Source of the DNA: JBBDMW01 sp040878005
GTDB lineage: Bacteria > Chloroflexota > Dehalococcoidia > Lucifugimonadales > Lucifugimonadaceae
Length of the DNA stretch: 33,122 bases
Assembly (NCBI GenBank): GCA_040878005.1
Contig: JBBDMW010000019.1
Location: 1-33,122 of the forward strand
Direction of reading: 5' to 3'
Positions 15,155-23,908 of this stretch are shown here, in pieces. The notes beneath the pieces are model-generated. The model saw only the letters and a program-made list of their open reading frames with translations, made no database searches and had not been told where the DNA came from. Each line of letters starts with the position of its first letter. Position 1 is the first letter of the stretch. The position numbers and the translations under genes are program-made.

Positions 15155-16261
15155 TCATTCCACGGCTTCTACAGGACTGACAGCCTGCCTCCATCCCCGC
15201 GCAGCGGAAATGGACCTTACGACACCGGCCATATCCGAGATGTACTGGTCCAGGTTCAACCTATGCTCCACCTCAGCCCGAGCGGCCTGTCCCATAAGTA
15301 TGGCTTCCTGAGGATTCTCCAACAGGTAGCTGATGACCTTTCGCCAGCTTTCTACGTCACCTGGCTTCACGTAGAATCCGGTTTTGCCATCCCGGATTAG
15401 CGACATGCCCTGTTGACCTTCAGTGCCTGTCGCCACAACAGCCTTGCCCATGGACATGGCTTCGTAGATAACGAGTGAGCCGGCTTGGCTTGCAGTCTCG
15501 TGTACTGGCACGACCACAAACAGGGAGCGCGCGTACAGGTCTCTAAGCAGCGTGGGGGGCAGCCTGGTGAAGTAGACGTTGCCCGGCAGATCAACATCAG
15601 GTGGTCTAATACCTGGCTTCACCCAGGGGCTGAACGCTGCAATCTCAACGCGTACGTCCATGTCCCGAACAGCCTGCACCAAAGTCGGATAATCGCGCCT
15701 GTACATACCGGCGCTGGAGATCAGTCTCTCCGGTTCCCGGATTGACGGGCGCCAGAAATGGTGGTCTGCGGGATGAAGAACCAGCTTCACCTGGTCCTCC
15801 GGCACCCTTGCCCATTTCTTCAACCGCTCTTCCACAACCGCTCCATAACAAAGAAAACGATCTATGTGGGTGTACAGGCGGAAAATCCGTACCATCCATG
15901 CGCCGAAGGATCTGGAAAGCTTGCCGTGACAGATAACGATATGGCCCCGCCTGGTGCGGGTCAGCTTGAAGAGGATTGCAAGCACACCGCCGGTATGATC
16001 TAGGTCCGAAATAATCATGTCGTACTGATCCCGCAGTGTGAATCCACGCCAAGCGACGCTGAACAGGCGGGTGAACCTAGAGAACTTCCCCGTTTTTCCC
16101 CAAGAATCTACTTCGGGAGTCACCAGAGTTGCATTCAGTGCGTCAGCCAGAGCAAGCATGTCGTGGCGGGGCGCGAGACCGTTACTGATCCTGTCCCTTA
16201 ATTCGTCCGCGACAGGAGAACTGACTAGGACCGCAACCCTAGGTTGATCGGTGTTATTCAC
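15155..16261 (-). CDS. family 4 glycosyltransferase
   Basis: A GT-B fold retaining glycosyltransferase of 368 residues. The N-terminal Rossmann half begins PRVAVLVSSPVADELRDR. The C-terminal donor half has SAGMYRRDYPTLVQA, FVVVPVHETASQAGSLV, and YEAMSMGKAVVAT with the conserved donor-site Glu, then GKTGFYVKPGD. It would add a sugar from a nucleotide donor to the growing lipid-linked unit at the membrane face; the sugar is not predictable. I start it at the GTG at 16261, where TGAGAG lies a few bases upstream. The longer open frame overlaps the ATP-grasp gene and its extra 56 residues look noncoding. Confidence 0.9.
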   Translation of the reverse strand: MNNTDQPRVAVLVSSPVADELRDRISNGLAPRHDMLALADALNATLVTPEVDSWGKTGKFSRFTRLFSVAWRGFTLRDQYDMIISDLDHTGGVLAILFKLTRTRRGHIVICHGKLSRSFGAWMVRIFRLYTHIDRFLCYGAVVEERLKKWARVPEDQVKLVLHPADHHFWRPSIREPERLISSAGMYRRDYPTLVQAVRDMDVRVEIAAFSPWVKPGIRPPDVDLPGNVYFTRLPPTLLRDLYARSLFVVVPVHETASQAGSLVIYEAMSMGKAVVATGTEGQQGMSLIRDGKTGFYVKPGDVESWRKVISYLLENPQEAILMGQAARAEVEHRLNLDQYISDMAGVVRSISAARGWRQAVSPVEAVE

Positions 16262-16329
16262 TGTGGCTCTCAATACGATGCCTGCGGCATCTGCCGACGC
16301 CGAGATGTCAGATTCGGTACATTGTTCAT

Positions 16330-17400
16330 CTACTGAAGATCCCCGCGGCGCTGCTCGAGTTCTGTTTCTAAACTCGCGACGTTGTCCAAGTCGGTCAGCA
16401 CGGGTTCCACGTCCATGCCCCTGATCCACACCAGGCCCTCTGGCAGTGGGTTTACCTTTCCCGGCAATGTCGGGAGTTCCTCACCCAGCGCAGCCCTCAC
16501 AAAGATGTCAGGAAGGTTGAGCCCCGCATTTGTGAAAAACTGGTGCGTTGTGAAGAAGCGGCCACAATTTATTTCGGTGAGGTTGGGCAGGCCTTCCTCG
16601 TCATAGGTCAGGTCTACGCCGAATATACCGTCTGGATCCTGGTCGATCGCCAGAACAGCATCTCTGGCAATTTCGTCAACCACCGGATCAGAGACCGTGA
16701 CGCCGGTGCCTGTTACTCCTGTAACCCCTGATGGAGCACGGTTTGAAAACTCCCAGTACAGACGCTTCCGGCCCTGCGCCACCAAGAGACACCCATCTTT
16801 CCAGATAGACTGCCAAGTCACTGACTGGGGGCGTAGTCGTTCTGCTGCTGTAAATCTGCCCCAGCCATTCTTCCCCTGGATCCAATCTCGTGCGGTTTCA
16901 AAGTTGTCAACGGGCAGTGCGTCCCGGCCTGCTGAGCCGGTGGTTGCCCGGATCCAGAGGTTGCGGCCCAGGTCATCGAAGGCCTGCTTCAAGTCTGCTT
17001 CGTTATTAACAAGTACCGTCGCGGGTACGGGGAGGCCCGCCTTGACCCACACCTGCTGTGACAGAAACTTGTCTTCGCAAATTTCGAGCGTCCTGTGACG
17101 AGGCAGGAATGTCTTCACCCCCAGTTCATCGCGAGCAGCGGAGATCGTCAACATCTCGGCGCTCTGCTGTACGCAGAGCAGATCTGGCTGTGTTTCCTTA
17201 ATGACGCTTTTCAAAACAGGTAAGTAATCTGCCTCTCTTGCTTTGGGTACAAGGTATTTCTCATCACTTATCGCACGGTGAATGTTGTACTTATCGGCAT
17301 CGATGCCGATAACACGATATGGCGCGGTCGCCGCTTTGAGCGAACGAGTTAGCCCTATAGATGGTGCGCCACCGGCCCCAGTGACCATGATTCTTTTCAT
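16330..17400 (-). CDS. ATP-grasp carboxylate ligase (carbamoyl-phosphate-synthase-like)
   Basis: A 356-residue ATP-grasp protein. It starts KRIMVTGAGGAPSIGLTRSL, a Rossmann-like preATP-grasp domain, continues with ICEDKFLSQQVWVKAGLPVP (the usual linker into the ATP-binding lid), LWIRATTGSAGRDALPV in the nucleotide loop, and GIFGVDLTYDEEGLPNLTEI followed by Asn as the metal site. Enzymes of this fold join a carboxylate to an amine or thiol through an acyl-phosphate. In this cluster it follows a PLP decarboxylase, acyl-AMP ligase and carrier protein, so it may build the amide-linked substituent. The start is the ATG with AGGAGG 6 bases upstream (17407-17412); the longer frame is rejected. Confidence 0.88.
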   Translation of the reverse strand: MKRIMVTGAGGAPSIGLTRSLKAATAPYRVIGIDADKYNIHRAISDEKYLVPKAREADYLPVLKSVIKETQPDLLCVQQSAEMLTISAARDELGVKTFLPRHRTLEICEDKFLSQQVWVKAGLPVPATVLVNNEADLKQAFDDLGRNLWIRATTGSAGRDALPVDNFETARDWIQGKNGWGRFTAAERLRPQSVTWQSIWKDGCLLVAQGRKRLYWEFSNRAPSGVTGVTGTGVTVSDPVVDEIARDAVLAIDQDPDGIFGVDLTYDEEGLPNLTEINCGRFFTTHQFFTNAGLNLPDIFVRAALGEELPTLPGKVNPLPEGLVWIRGMDVEPVLTDLDNVASLETELEQRRGDLQ

Positions 17401-17525
17401 TTCTGTCCTCCTTGTCAGACCGCCCACCTGCCAAGAACTCCAGATCAGCTGTAAAGAGCTGCGGGTGCTATCAGGCATAGCTCGTCTTTATCAGACGATT
17501 CAAGAATTAAATCAACCTCGTCTAA

Positions 17526-18854
17526 TCAGCCCTCTATCCCTATCTGGCCTTCCAGTACCTGATCCGGCCTGCCGGGGCGGCGGATTGTGTAGACCTTGTC
17601 ACGCCACGTGAGAACTTCGGCCGGAGACGGATGACTAAGGAAAGCCAAGCTGCTTGCGCTGTATCCATAAGCGCCGCTGTAGAAAACCCCGATCAGGTTT
17701 CCCACTGCCACATCTGGAAGATCAATGTTTTGCCCCCAGCTATCCAGAGGGGTGCAGCATGGGCCCACTACTGCAGCGGATTCTGTAACTGGCGCATCCA
17801 CAGAGTTGACCACTGCCACAGGAAAAGGCTTGCGGAAAACCTGCCCAAAGTTGCCCGTCGCCGTTATGTGGTGGTTCATACCACCATCTGTGACGATGAA
17901 CTTCTTGCCGCGCGACCGCTTCACGTCTACCACGCGTGTGACATACACGCCTGCTTCGGAAACGAGATACCGTCCCAGTTCAATAATAAATTGAGTGCCG
18001 CTGAACCTTGTGTCGTCCTCGCGCTCGGCAAGTAACGCCCGATAACCCTTGGCGAATGCATCGAGGTTGAACGCCGGAGAATTCTCGAAGTACGGCACGC
18101 CGAACCCACCGCCGAAATTCAACATCCCCAAAGGTTGTTCGAGGCCGTCAGCCACAACCTCCCCAATACATAAAGAATTGCGGCAGTTATTCAGGATGGT
18201 GTCAACATCAAACATCTGCGTCCCCGTGTAAACGTGCGCGCCCGTTATCTTCACGCGCGGATGGCCCACAAACTGGTCCACAACGCGGGAAACCTGTTCT
18301 TCGTCTATACCGAACTGCTGAGAGCCACCGCCCATTCGCATCTGGGCACCTTTTAGAGATTTGGCGGGGTTAACTCGAAGGCCAACCCGCACCACGGTAT
18401 CCAACTCACCAGCAATCTTGCTGATACGCTCGATTTCTCCCGTTGATTCAGCGTTTACAGCCCGGATTCCCATCCTCGCTGCCAGCCTGATCTCTTCATC
18501 GGTCTTTCCGGGACCTGCGAAAATGATCTTTTCTGGATCAAACCCCGCCCGCCTAGCCAGCAGTAGCTCACCTATTGATGCAACCTCTGCACCTGCGCCT
18601 TCCTGAGCGATGATCTGACAGAGCCCCAAGCTTGGGTTGGCCTTGACTGAATAAAAAATCTCCGTTTTCAGGCCTAGGGCGTCACGGACGCGTCGGATCT
18701 GGCTTACCACCGCATCACCGCTATAAACGTAGAAGGGAGTGGAAACCTGGTTTGCCAATTCCGTTACCGGGACGGAGCCAAACACGAGTTGTGAATCGAC
18801 GATGCCTCCGACCAGCCCCGCCAGCCGCTTAATTTTTGCTCTTTGCGAACTCAC
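17526..18854 (-). CDS. PLP-dependent decarboxylase, fold type III (DAP/ornithine type)
   Basis: A 442-residue alanine-racemase-fold decarboxylase. The Schiff-base lysine is in FYSVKANPS (Lys71). GAHVYTGTQ carries the ring-stacking His207, GGG at 248-250 binds the phosphate, and IELGRYL (291-297) and GPCCTPLD (365-371, catalytic Cys) complete the site, followed by SGAYGYSASSLAFLSHPSPA. The last motif and the overall length resemble the exosortase-A-associated decarboxylase family rather than lysA. It overlaps the ligase gene by 26 bases (GTG start). It probably decarboxylates an amino acid to supply an amine or diamine for tailoring the polysaccharide; the substrate is unknown. Confidence 0.9.
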   Translation of the reverse strand: MSSQRAKIKRLAGLVGGIVDSQLVFGSVPVTELANQVSTPFYVYSGDAVVSQIRRVRDALGLKTEIFYSVKANPSLGLCQIIAQEGAGAEVASIGELLLARRAGFDPEKIIFAGPGKTDEEIRLAARMGIRAVNAESTGEIERISKIAGELDTVVRVGLRVNPAKSLKGAQMRMGGGSQQFGIDEEQVSRVVDQFVGHPRVKITGAHVYTGTQMFDVDTILNNCRNSLCIGEVVADGLEQPLGMLNFGGGFGVPYFENSPAFNLDAFAKGYRALLAEREDDTRFSGTQFIIELGRYLVSEAGVYVTRVVDVKRSRGKKFIVTDGGMNHHITATGNFGQVFRKPFPVAVVNSVDAPVTESAAVVGPCCTPLDSWGQNIDLPDVAVGNLIGVFYSGAYGYSASSLAFLSHPSPAEVLTWRDKVYTIRRPGRPDQVLEGQIGIEG

Positions 18855-20406
18855 GTTTGAGGGCGCTCCTGTCTATCTTGCCGGAAGAGGTCTTCGGCAG
18901 ATTGTTCAGTATGTATATGTCGCTGGGCATCAGGTAACGGGGGGCCCTGTCTCTACAATGTTTCCTTAGGTCTTCTGCCGAGCCCCCTGGGCCACTTTTC
19001 AGTGATACTACGGCTACAATCGTGTGCCCCAGCAGTGGATCTTTGCGGCCGAAGGCGGCCGCTTCATGTATCCACGGAACCTCACACAACAGATCCTCTA
19101 CTTCCTGTGGGCTCACGCGGTATCCGCCAGTCTTTATCTGTTCATCCCGCCGTCCAACAAAGTAGAGGAAACCCTCTTCATCTCGCCTGACGAGATCGCC
19201 TGAATACACCACCTGGTCTCTTCCCATCATCTCGAGAGGAGCAAACGGATTAGGCCGGTAAACAGATTTCGTTTTTTCTTCGTCACCCCAGTACCCCATT
19301 GCTACGGTAGGCCCCCTATGGATCAACTCGCCTACTTCATGTGGTCGGCACTCCTGGCCTGCATCATCGACAATCCATACATCCGTATTTGGAATTGCCT
19401 TGCCTATGCACGCGGGGCCGCGCTCAATCTCCTCGGGCTGCAGGTAGGTAGACCGGAAAGCCTCAGTCAGGCCGTACATCAGGTAGATCTTGGTCAAGGG
19501 CACAAGCTTTCTTAAAACAGAAAGATGCGGTTTTGGGATCATCCCGCCGGAGTTGGTGATATAGCGGAGGCTGGTAAGCGGCTCCCGCTCCAGGCTGCGC
19601 CGTATCTGAATCAGAAGGGCCCAGAGAGGTGGAACTCCCGCCAGACCGGTAATGTCCTGCTGACGAAGGTTCTTAAGAATTTCACCCGGCAGCAGAGAGT
19701 GCTGGAGTACCGCGGTGCCGCCGACGCGCATCATTGTCGTGAACTGATTCAGTCCATAGTCGAAGCTGAAAGGAAGCACGCACAGCACCCTGTCCACACA
19801 AGTGTTATGAAGGTACGTGGAAATAATCTGCGCACCAGCTACTAGGTTCTGGTGAGTCAGCATGATGCCTTTGGGGCGACCAGTGGACCCGGATGTGTAG
19901 ATGATGGTGGCCAAATCGCCGCCTGAGGCGGAAAATGCTCCAGTGTCTGGTGAGTCATGCTCCATGGCGTCTGCCAGACTTATTGTGCTATCAGCCCAGC
20001 TCAAATCAGGACTCTCGCTTCCGGCCAGCAGCACCGTGTGCACCTGGGGCAGGGACTCTGTGCTGATACTGGATAAGTTCGCAATCAGCGCGTTTATCTG
20101 GCAGTCCGCCATTATGTGGCGAATCTGGTCGGGTTTGAGCAGGGAGTTGATGTTGACGAAAGCAGCTCCGGCCTGCGATACACCCAGCATCGCCACAACG
20201 GCTTCCCAGATCTTGTCTAGGTATATGCCTACCCTGTCGCCACGCTTTATGCCGCAGGCTTTCAGTGTGCTGGCAAGGCTGTTAGCTTTCGTCAAGATCT
20301 CTACATAGGTAAGAGAACGGCTGCCGTCTACAACCGCTGCTTTATCAGGGTATCGCTCTACGCTGTTGATCAGCAGATGGTTCAGGGTGAACTCAGGCAA
20401 AACCAT
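18829..20406 (-). CDS. acyl-AMP ligase (AMP-dependent synthetase)
   Basis: A 525-residue ANL-superfamily adenylating enzyme. It has the P-loop IIYTSGSTGRPKG (168-180), YLMYGLTEAF (308-317), the ribose-binding YSGDLV (401-406), GRRDEQIKTGGYR (418-430) and the catalytic Lys510 in PKTSSGKIDR. It activates a carboxylate as acyl-AMP and loads it onto a thiol; the gene for an acyl carrier protein ends at its start codon (TAATG), so the carrier is its likely acceptor. The family resembles exosortase-A-associated ligases and DltA-like amino-acid activators. The pocket residues cannot be read reliably enough to predict whether it takes an amino acid or a fatty acid. Confidence 0.93.
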   Translation of the reverse strand: MVLPEFTLNHLLINSVERYPDKAAVVDGSRSLTYVEILTKANSLASTLKACGIKRGDRVGIYLDKIWEAVVAMLGVSQAGAAFVNINSLLKPDQIRHIMADCQINALIANLSSISTESLPQVHTVLLAGSESPDLSWADSTISLADAMEHDSPDTGAFSASGGDLATIIYTSGSTGRPKGIMLTHQNLVAGAQIISTYLHNTCVDRVLCVLPFSFDYGLNQFTTMMRVGGTAVLQHSLLPGEILKNLRQQDITGLAGVPPLWALLIQIRRSLEREPLTSLRYITNSGGMIPKPHLSVLRKLVPLTKIYLMYGLTEAFRSTYLQPEEIERGPACIGKAIPNTDVWIVDDAGQECRPHEVGELIHRGPTVAMGYWGDEEKTKSVYRPNPFAPLEMMGRDQVVYSGDLVRRDEEGFLYFVGRRDEQIKTGGYRVSPQEVEDLLCEVPWIHEAAAFGRKDPLLGHTIVAVVSLKSGPGGSAEDLRKHCRDRAPRYLMPSDIYILNNLPKTSSGKIDRSALKREFAKSKN

Positions 20407-20654
20407 TACCTGACCTCAGTCCTACTTTGCACAAGCTCAGCAATGCTGCCAAGAGTGCGGAAGTTTTCCTCATTTACCAATTCAGGATCGATCTCAAATT
20501 GGAAACGATCTTCCAAGAACATGACCAGCTCAATTGTCTGCAGAGATGTCAAATAGCCATCTTCTATTAATTGCACGTTCTCATTTATTGATAGATTATG
20601 GTCTTTAATCAAGTTCTCAGAGATGAATGTTCTTATTATTTCTAAGACAGTCAT
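20406..20654 (-). CDS. acyl/peptidyl carrier protein
   Basis: An 82-residue four-helix carrier protein, the usual length. The phosphopantetheine serine is Ser37 in EDGYLTSLQTIEL, followed by the helix-3 segment VMFLEDRFQFEI typical of stand-alone carriers in surface-polysaccharide and Dlt-like systems. The invariant Asp of the DSL motif is replaced by Thr (TSL), which is uncommon and may affect recognition by the phosphopantetheinyl transferase. GAGAG lies 5 bases upstream of the ATG. It is followed with a one-base overlap by its probable loading ligase, and preceded by a GNAT that may take the loaded group. Confidence 0.9.
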   Translation of the reverse strand: MTVLEIIRTFISENLIKDHNLSINENVQLIEDGYLTSLQTIELVMFLEDRFQFEIDPELVNEENFRTLGSIAELVQSRTEVR

Positions 20655-20682
20655 TTCGCTCTCTCTTTCATATCACATGAAG

Positions 20683-21780
20683 TCATACAATAGCATGGCT
20701 GGATTCACTATCTCCAAATGAATACATCCAGTTCTCTTGTTGCAGTACTTGCTCACGTAACGACTCATCTCGAATTTTCACAAGAAATTGATGAGTATTT
20801 CGTGCTACAAAACCGTTGTCTTGTAGAATTTGTTGCGGCACCGCATGAGGTGATGAGAGCCTGTGGAACTGGACAACCCAGGCACCTGACCTACGGAGAC
20901 ATTCAAGCGCATAATTCAAAAGCGAGTTGGCAATTGAATCAGCAACACCCGGCATCACCTGCAAGTCCAGTAGATAGCCTGTTTGAGGCGGATGTTCAGC
21001 CGAGTAGAAGATGACGTAGCCCTGCAACTCACCATTGGCATTTGTGATTACGCCAATGCCGCGGTTCGAGTGCGGAGAACCAAGGCCGTATCTCCAGTTC
21101 AAGAACCGGCAGTCTTTCATGACTGAAGCCGGAATGTTTCTCGATACCTGTTCAAAAAACAGGTCAGACCGCTCATCGAATTCATGCACAGTTTCCACTG
21201 GCAGATTTGAGCCTGATGTCACTGCCCGCACTGAGTCATACCATCGCAGGCCCAACGTACCCACCCGCCACAGCGAGTCGGGGACCGCTCTGAATCTCCC
21301 CCTGCGCAATGCCCTTGCATCAAGGACCTTTGCGTAACGCTGTAGAACCCCTGCCTGCTTCGCCCCCAACCACTTCGTGACCTTGATAGTAGCGGGGATT
21401 TCATCACACGCCACACAGTTGTCGCACGTACGGAAGAACTCCCGCATCAACTTGATACCGTGGAAACGGTAGTCAGGATGCACCATATAATCGCACGGTG
21501 TATGAGCGAGCACATCGCGGCCCACCATGCGGTAATGCAGGGGAATAGTGGCCAAGAAACCGATGACCCGTTCACCTGCCAGCAGTACCCACTTCGGAGT
21601 TTCGCCTGGACAGAGATTGTCCTGCTGCGCCCAGTTCCAACGGGCTTGGAATGCAACCGCAGCATCCGCACCAAAAACAATCCTATAAAGGCCGCACACC
21701 TGATCAAAAAAATGCGGTTCATAGAAGGAAATTCGCACGCCGGCAGCCGGTTCTGAACTGAATATTTTGAAGTTTGTCAT
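20683..21780 (-). CDS. GNAT-type acyltransferase
   Basis: A 365-residue protein with an N-terminal GNAT region: WVLLAGERVIGFLATIPLHY (beta4-like), then DYMVHPDYRFHGIKLMREFF, where the motif-A pyrophosphate loop is expected. The C-terminal half looks like a second GNAT-like repeat (GELQGYVIFYS, LLDLQVMPG), ending WMYSFGDSESS, a tail I associate with acyltransferases of polysaccharide clusters. It is the probable enzyme that moves an acyl or aminoacyl group from the carrier protein (or CoA) to a sugar. It lies 28 bases upstream of the carrier protein gene in transcription order. No signal or membrane helix is seen, so it would act in the cytoplasm on nucleotide or lipid-linked sugar. Confidence 0.8.
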   Translation of the reverse strand: MTNFKIFSSEPAAGVRISFYEPHFFDQVCGLYRIVFGADAAVAFQARWNWAQQDNLCPGETPKWVLLAGERVIGFLATIPLHYRMVGRDVLAHTPCDYMVHPDYRFHGIKLMREFFRTCDNCVACDEIPATIKVTKWLGAKQAGVLQRYAKVLDARALRRGRFRAVPDSLWRVGTLGLRWYDSVRAVTSGSNLPVETVHEFDERSDLFFEQVSRNIPASVMKDCRFLNWRYGLGSPHSNRGIGVITNANGELQGYVIFYSAEHPPQTGYLLDLQVMPGVADSIANSLLNYALECLRRSGAWVVQFHRLSSPHAVPQQILQDNGFVARNTHQFLVKIRDESLREQVLQQENWMYSFGDSESSHAIV

Positions 21781-21805
21781 GTTCTGACTATGCCATTGAG
21801 ATCGG

Positions 21806-23569
21806 TTACTGAGGCTGACTCGGGGCGTCCAGTTCCTCTGTTGGTGAAGTCACTGGGTCGGTACTGAGGGTGATGGCAACAGCGGAATATGCGGGCAGTG
21901 TGTATCTGAAGCTCTGGGAGACATCCACAGCCTTGGGAGCAATCGATGCAAGCGCATCACCGAACACGGAAGGGTCCGAGATCTGGTAGTCGGGTATCCT
22001 GACGCCGTTGATCGTAGTGGTGTGCTCTGTGAACGAGTCCGGGGCTACGAGAGCAAGCGGGTCTTGGCTCGTCATCTCCCAGGCAGCACCGCTGGCAGGC
22101 ACAAATCCGGATACGCGCACCTGCGCAGCCTGGGCCTCGCCCTTCAGATTAACGAGCATCAGCTTGAGCACGCCGGCCTCGTCTGAGTCTGAGGAGGCCC
22201 ATGCCACAACCTTCTGCTCAGGGTCCGAGGTCTTGCTCTTCAGCATGCGGTCGCCGAAGTGGTTTGCAAGCAGCCATGCCGTGTAGTAGGTGGGGCGGAT
22301 GTCCAGCTTCTGGCTGTCCCAGATGCCGATGAGCCCCCTTGAGTTGGTGCTCTCGGGCCCTGTGCCTCCGTCCTCCAGAGAACTGTAGGTGAGGATATCG
22401 AGACCGTTGTAGGCCCACCTCGGCAGTACGTCCGCAAGCCAGATCGCGGCCAAGTGGCTGCCGTTTACCGGGTGCTCATGTTCGGACGCATGCACGCCGA
22501 ACTCTGTGATCGCTGTCTCAAGGTCAGGGTGCATGGACCTGAAGCTGCCATTTACCTGCTGCATCTTCTGCTCAGCTATTCCTCTGCGGTACGTCCACCT
22601 GTCCAACCTGCCGTCTTCGATCTGGTCCCCGGGGCACCCGAAGCCGTCGTGGCAGGCTGTACCGGCATTGCCGCCGTAGGCAAGGAGTGCGTCCACAGAC
22701 CCGCCTTGGTATGCGAAGGAATCTGTATCAGATGTCCATTCGCTTAGCTGATACCAGTGCCAGGCGAGCGTGTCGACATCGGTGCTGTTGTGTGCGAAGA
22801 CGGTGTCCTCCCAGTCGGTGTAGAAGGGCTGGTGGGTCGCAGACGCCATGAGCTTTATGGAAGGGTCGACCGCCCTCAGCGCATCGCGGTATATCTGGTA
22901 ACGTGAGGCAAAGGCCTGAGCATCAACACATGCTGCCCCTGCGAGCGACTGCTCGTTTCCAAGCTCCCAGTACCTGAAACCGTAGCCGTGCTCGATGTTG
23001 GTGTATCGGAGCATGTCCGCCCACATCGCGGGGTTGTTATCACAGACGTTTATCTGGATGATGGCCTCCGCGCCCGTACGGGCCGCGAAGCTGGCGAACG
23101 CGTCGACCATCTGTGGCTTGTATGCGTGCCCGTAAGAGTAGGTCTGGCCCGTGGCGTGGTCTGTGTACATCCAGTCGCCGTCATCGGGCGCTATATTTTC
23201 GCGATCCCAGCCAGTGGTGTTTGCCCACAGGCCGCCTGCGAACCTTATGATGCCGGGCTCGATCTGCTTGACGACGTCGACGATAGCGTCGAGCTTTCCT
23301 TCAGGGCAGCACAGGTGCCCCGAGCCCCTGTCCCACAGGCCATTCTCAAGGTAGTTCCAGTTGTTCGTCGCAACTCCGCGCATCGCAGGCTTAAACTCCG
23401 ACACCACCTCCGAACCAGACACATCCAACACAATGTTATGTCGTGGCTGTAGGTCTGATTCCAGAAGCATTGCTGTACTTGCATGCTCATCTACAGCCCA
23501 CTTGGTCAGCATCAGAGATACGCCGAGAATTACAGAAACGATGGAAAGTACTCTTATGGTGCTTTTCAC
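21806..23569 (-). CDS. membrane-anchored/secreted clan GH-A glycoside hydrolase
   Basis: A 587-residue protein with an N-terminal hydrophobic segment (about residues 5-22, no clear cleavage site, so signal anchor or signal peptide). The TIM-barrel shows RFAGGLWAN, YWELGNEQS with acid/base Glu206, LAWHWYQLS, and ITEFGVHA with nucleophile Glu356. A C-terminal beta-sandwich (about 420-570) follows. This is the arrangement of GH51/GH39-type alpha-L-arabinofuranosidases and xylosidases; I cannot fix the family number. A hydrolase inside the synthesis cluster may trim or release its own polymer, as seen for other capsule and alginate systems. It begins a sub-operon after a 339-base gap. Four Cys residues (87, 88, 306, 312) could form disulphides outside the cytoplasm. 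Confidence 0.85.
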   Translation of the reverse strand: MKSTIRVLSIVSVILGVSLMLTKWAVDEHASTAMLLESDLQPRHNIVLDVSGSEVVSEFKPAMRGVATNNWNYLENGLWDRGSGHLCCPEGKLDAIVDVVKQIEPGIIRFAGGLWANTTGWDRENIAPDDGDWMYTDHATGQTYSYGHAYKPQMVDAFASFAARTGAEAIIQINVCDNNPAMWADMLRYTNIEHGYGFRYWELGNEQSLAGAACVDAQAFASRYQIYRDALRAVDPSIKLMASATHQPFYTDWEDTVFAHNSTDVDTLAWHWYQLSEWTSDTDSFAYQGGSVDALLAYGGNAGTACHDGFGCPGDQIEDGRLDRWTYRRGIAEQKMQQVNGSFRSMHPDLETAITEFGVHASEHEHPVNGSHLAAIWLADVLPRWAYNGLDILTYSSLEDGGTGPESTNSRGLIGIWDSQKLDIRPTYYTAWLLANHFGDRMLKSKTSDPEQKVVAWASSDSDEAGVLKLMLVNLKGEAQAAQVRVSGFVPASGAAWEMTSQDPLALVAPDSFTEHTTTINGVRIPDYQISDPSVFGDALASIAPKAVDVSQSFRYTLPAYSAVAITLSTDPVTSPTEELDAPSQPQ

Positions 23570-23908
23570 GTTGTATGGACTCTCTTAATAAAGGATTTCA
23601 TCGTAGTGGGCAAGAAGACATCATAATTGCCGGGTTAAACCTCGCTCATTAGCGTGCAACTGCCACACTATTAGTGCGAGGCTCTTCGCTGGTATGCTTC
23701 AAAATGCCCTCCTGATGCCATGCTGGCGACATAGCAAGCTGAACACATACAGGTATCTGTATTGAGTTTCTATATGAAATAGGGCACATAAGCAGGGACC
23801 ATATGTTCAGACATTGATTGTGCATATGTCGTGCGTTTTGTTGTTGGCTCATCAACCGATCCTCCGCCTGTGATTGCACGATGATTGGGAGCTCTATGCT
23901 GACACGGG
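23570..23908. other. intergenic gap before the glycoside hydrolase
   Basis: 339 bases, more AT-rich than its surroundings. An imperfect inverted repeat with 6-bp arms CCTCGC and GCGAGG spans 23640-23681 and could form a long hairpin in the leader. A minus-strand frame (23649-23879) has a Met with a GGAGG nearby, but its product looks noncoding. A promoter is plausible here but I cannot point to a convincing -35/-10 pair. Confidence 0.4.

Noticed and set aside
16262..16429. Longer start for the GT4 gene
   Set aside because: The extra 56 residues overlap the ATP-grasp gene by 100 bases and look noncoding; a GTG with a ribosome site exists at 16261.
23649..23879. 76-codon minus-strand frame in the gap before the glycoside hydrolase
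   Set aside because: A GGAGG precedes an internal Met, but the translation has no motif, is rich in Met/His/Gln/Ser and lies in AT-rich leader DNA.
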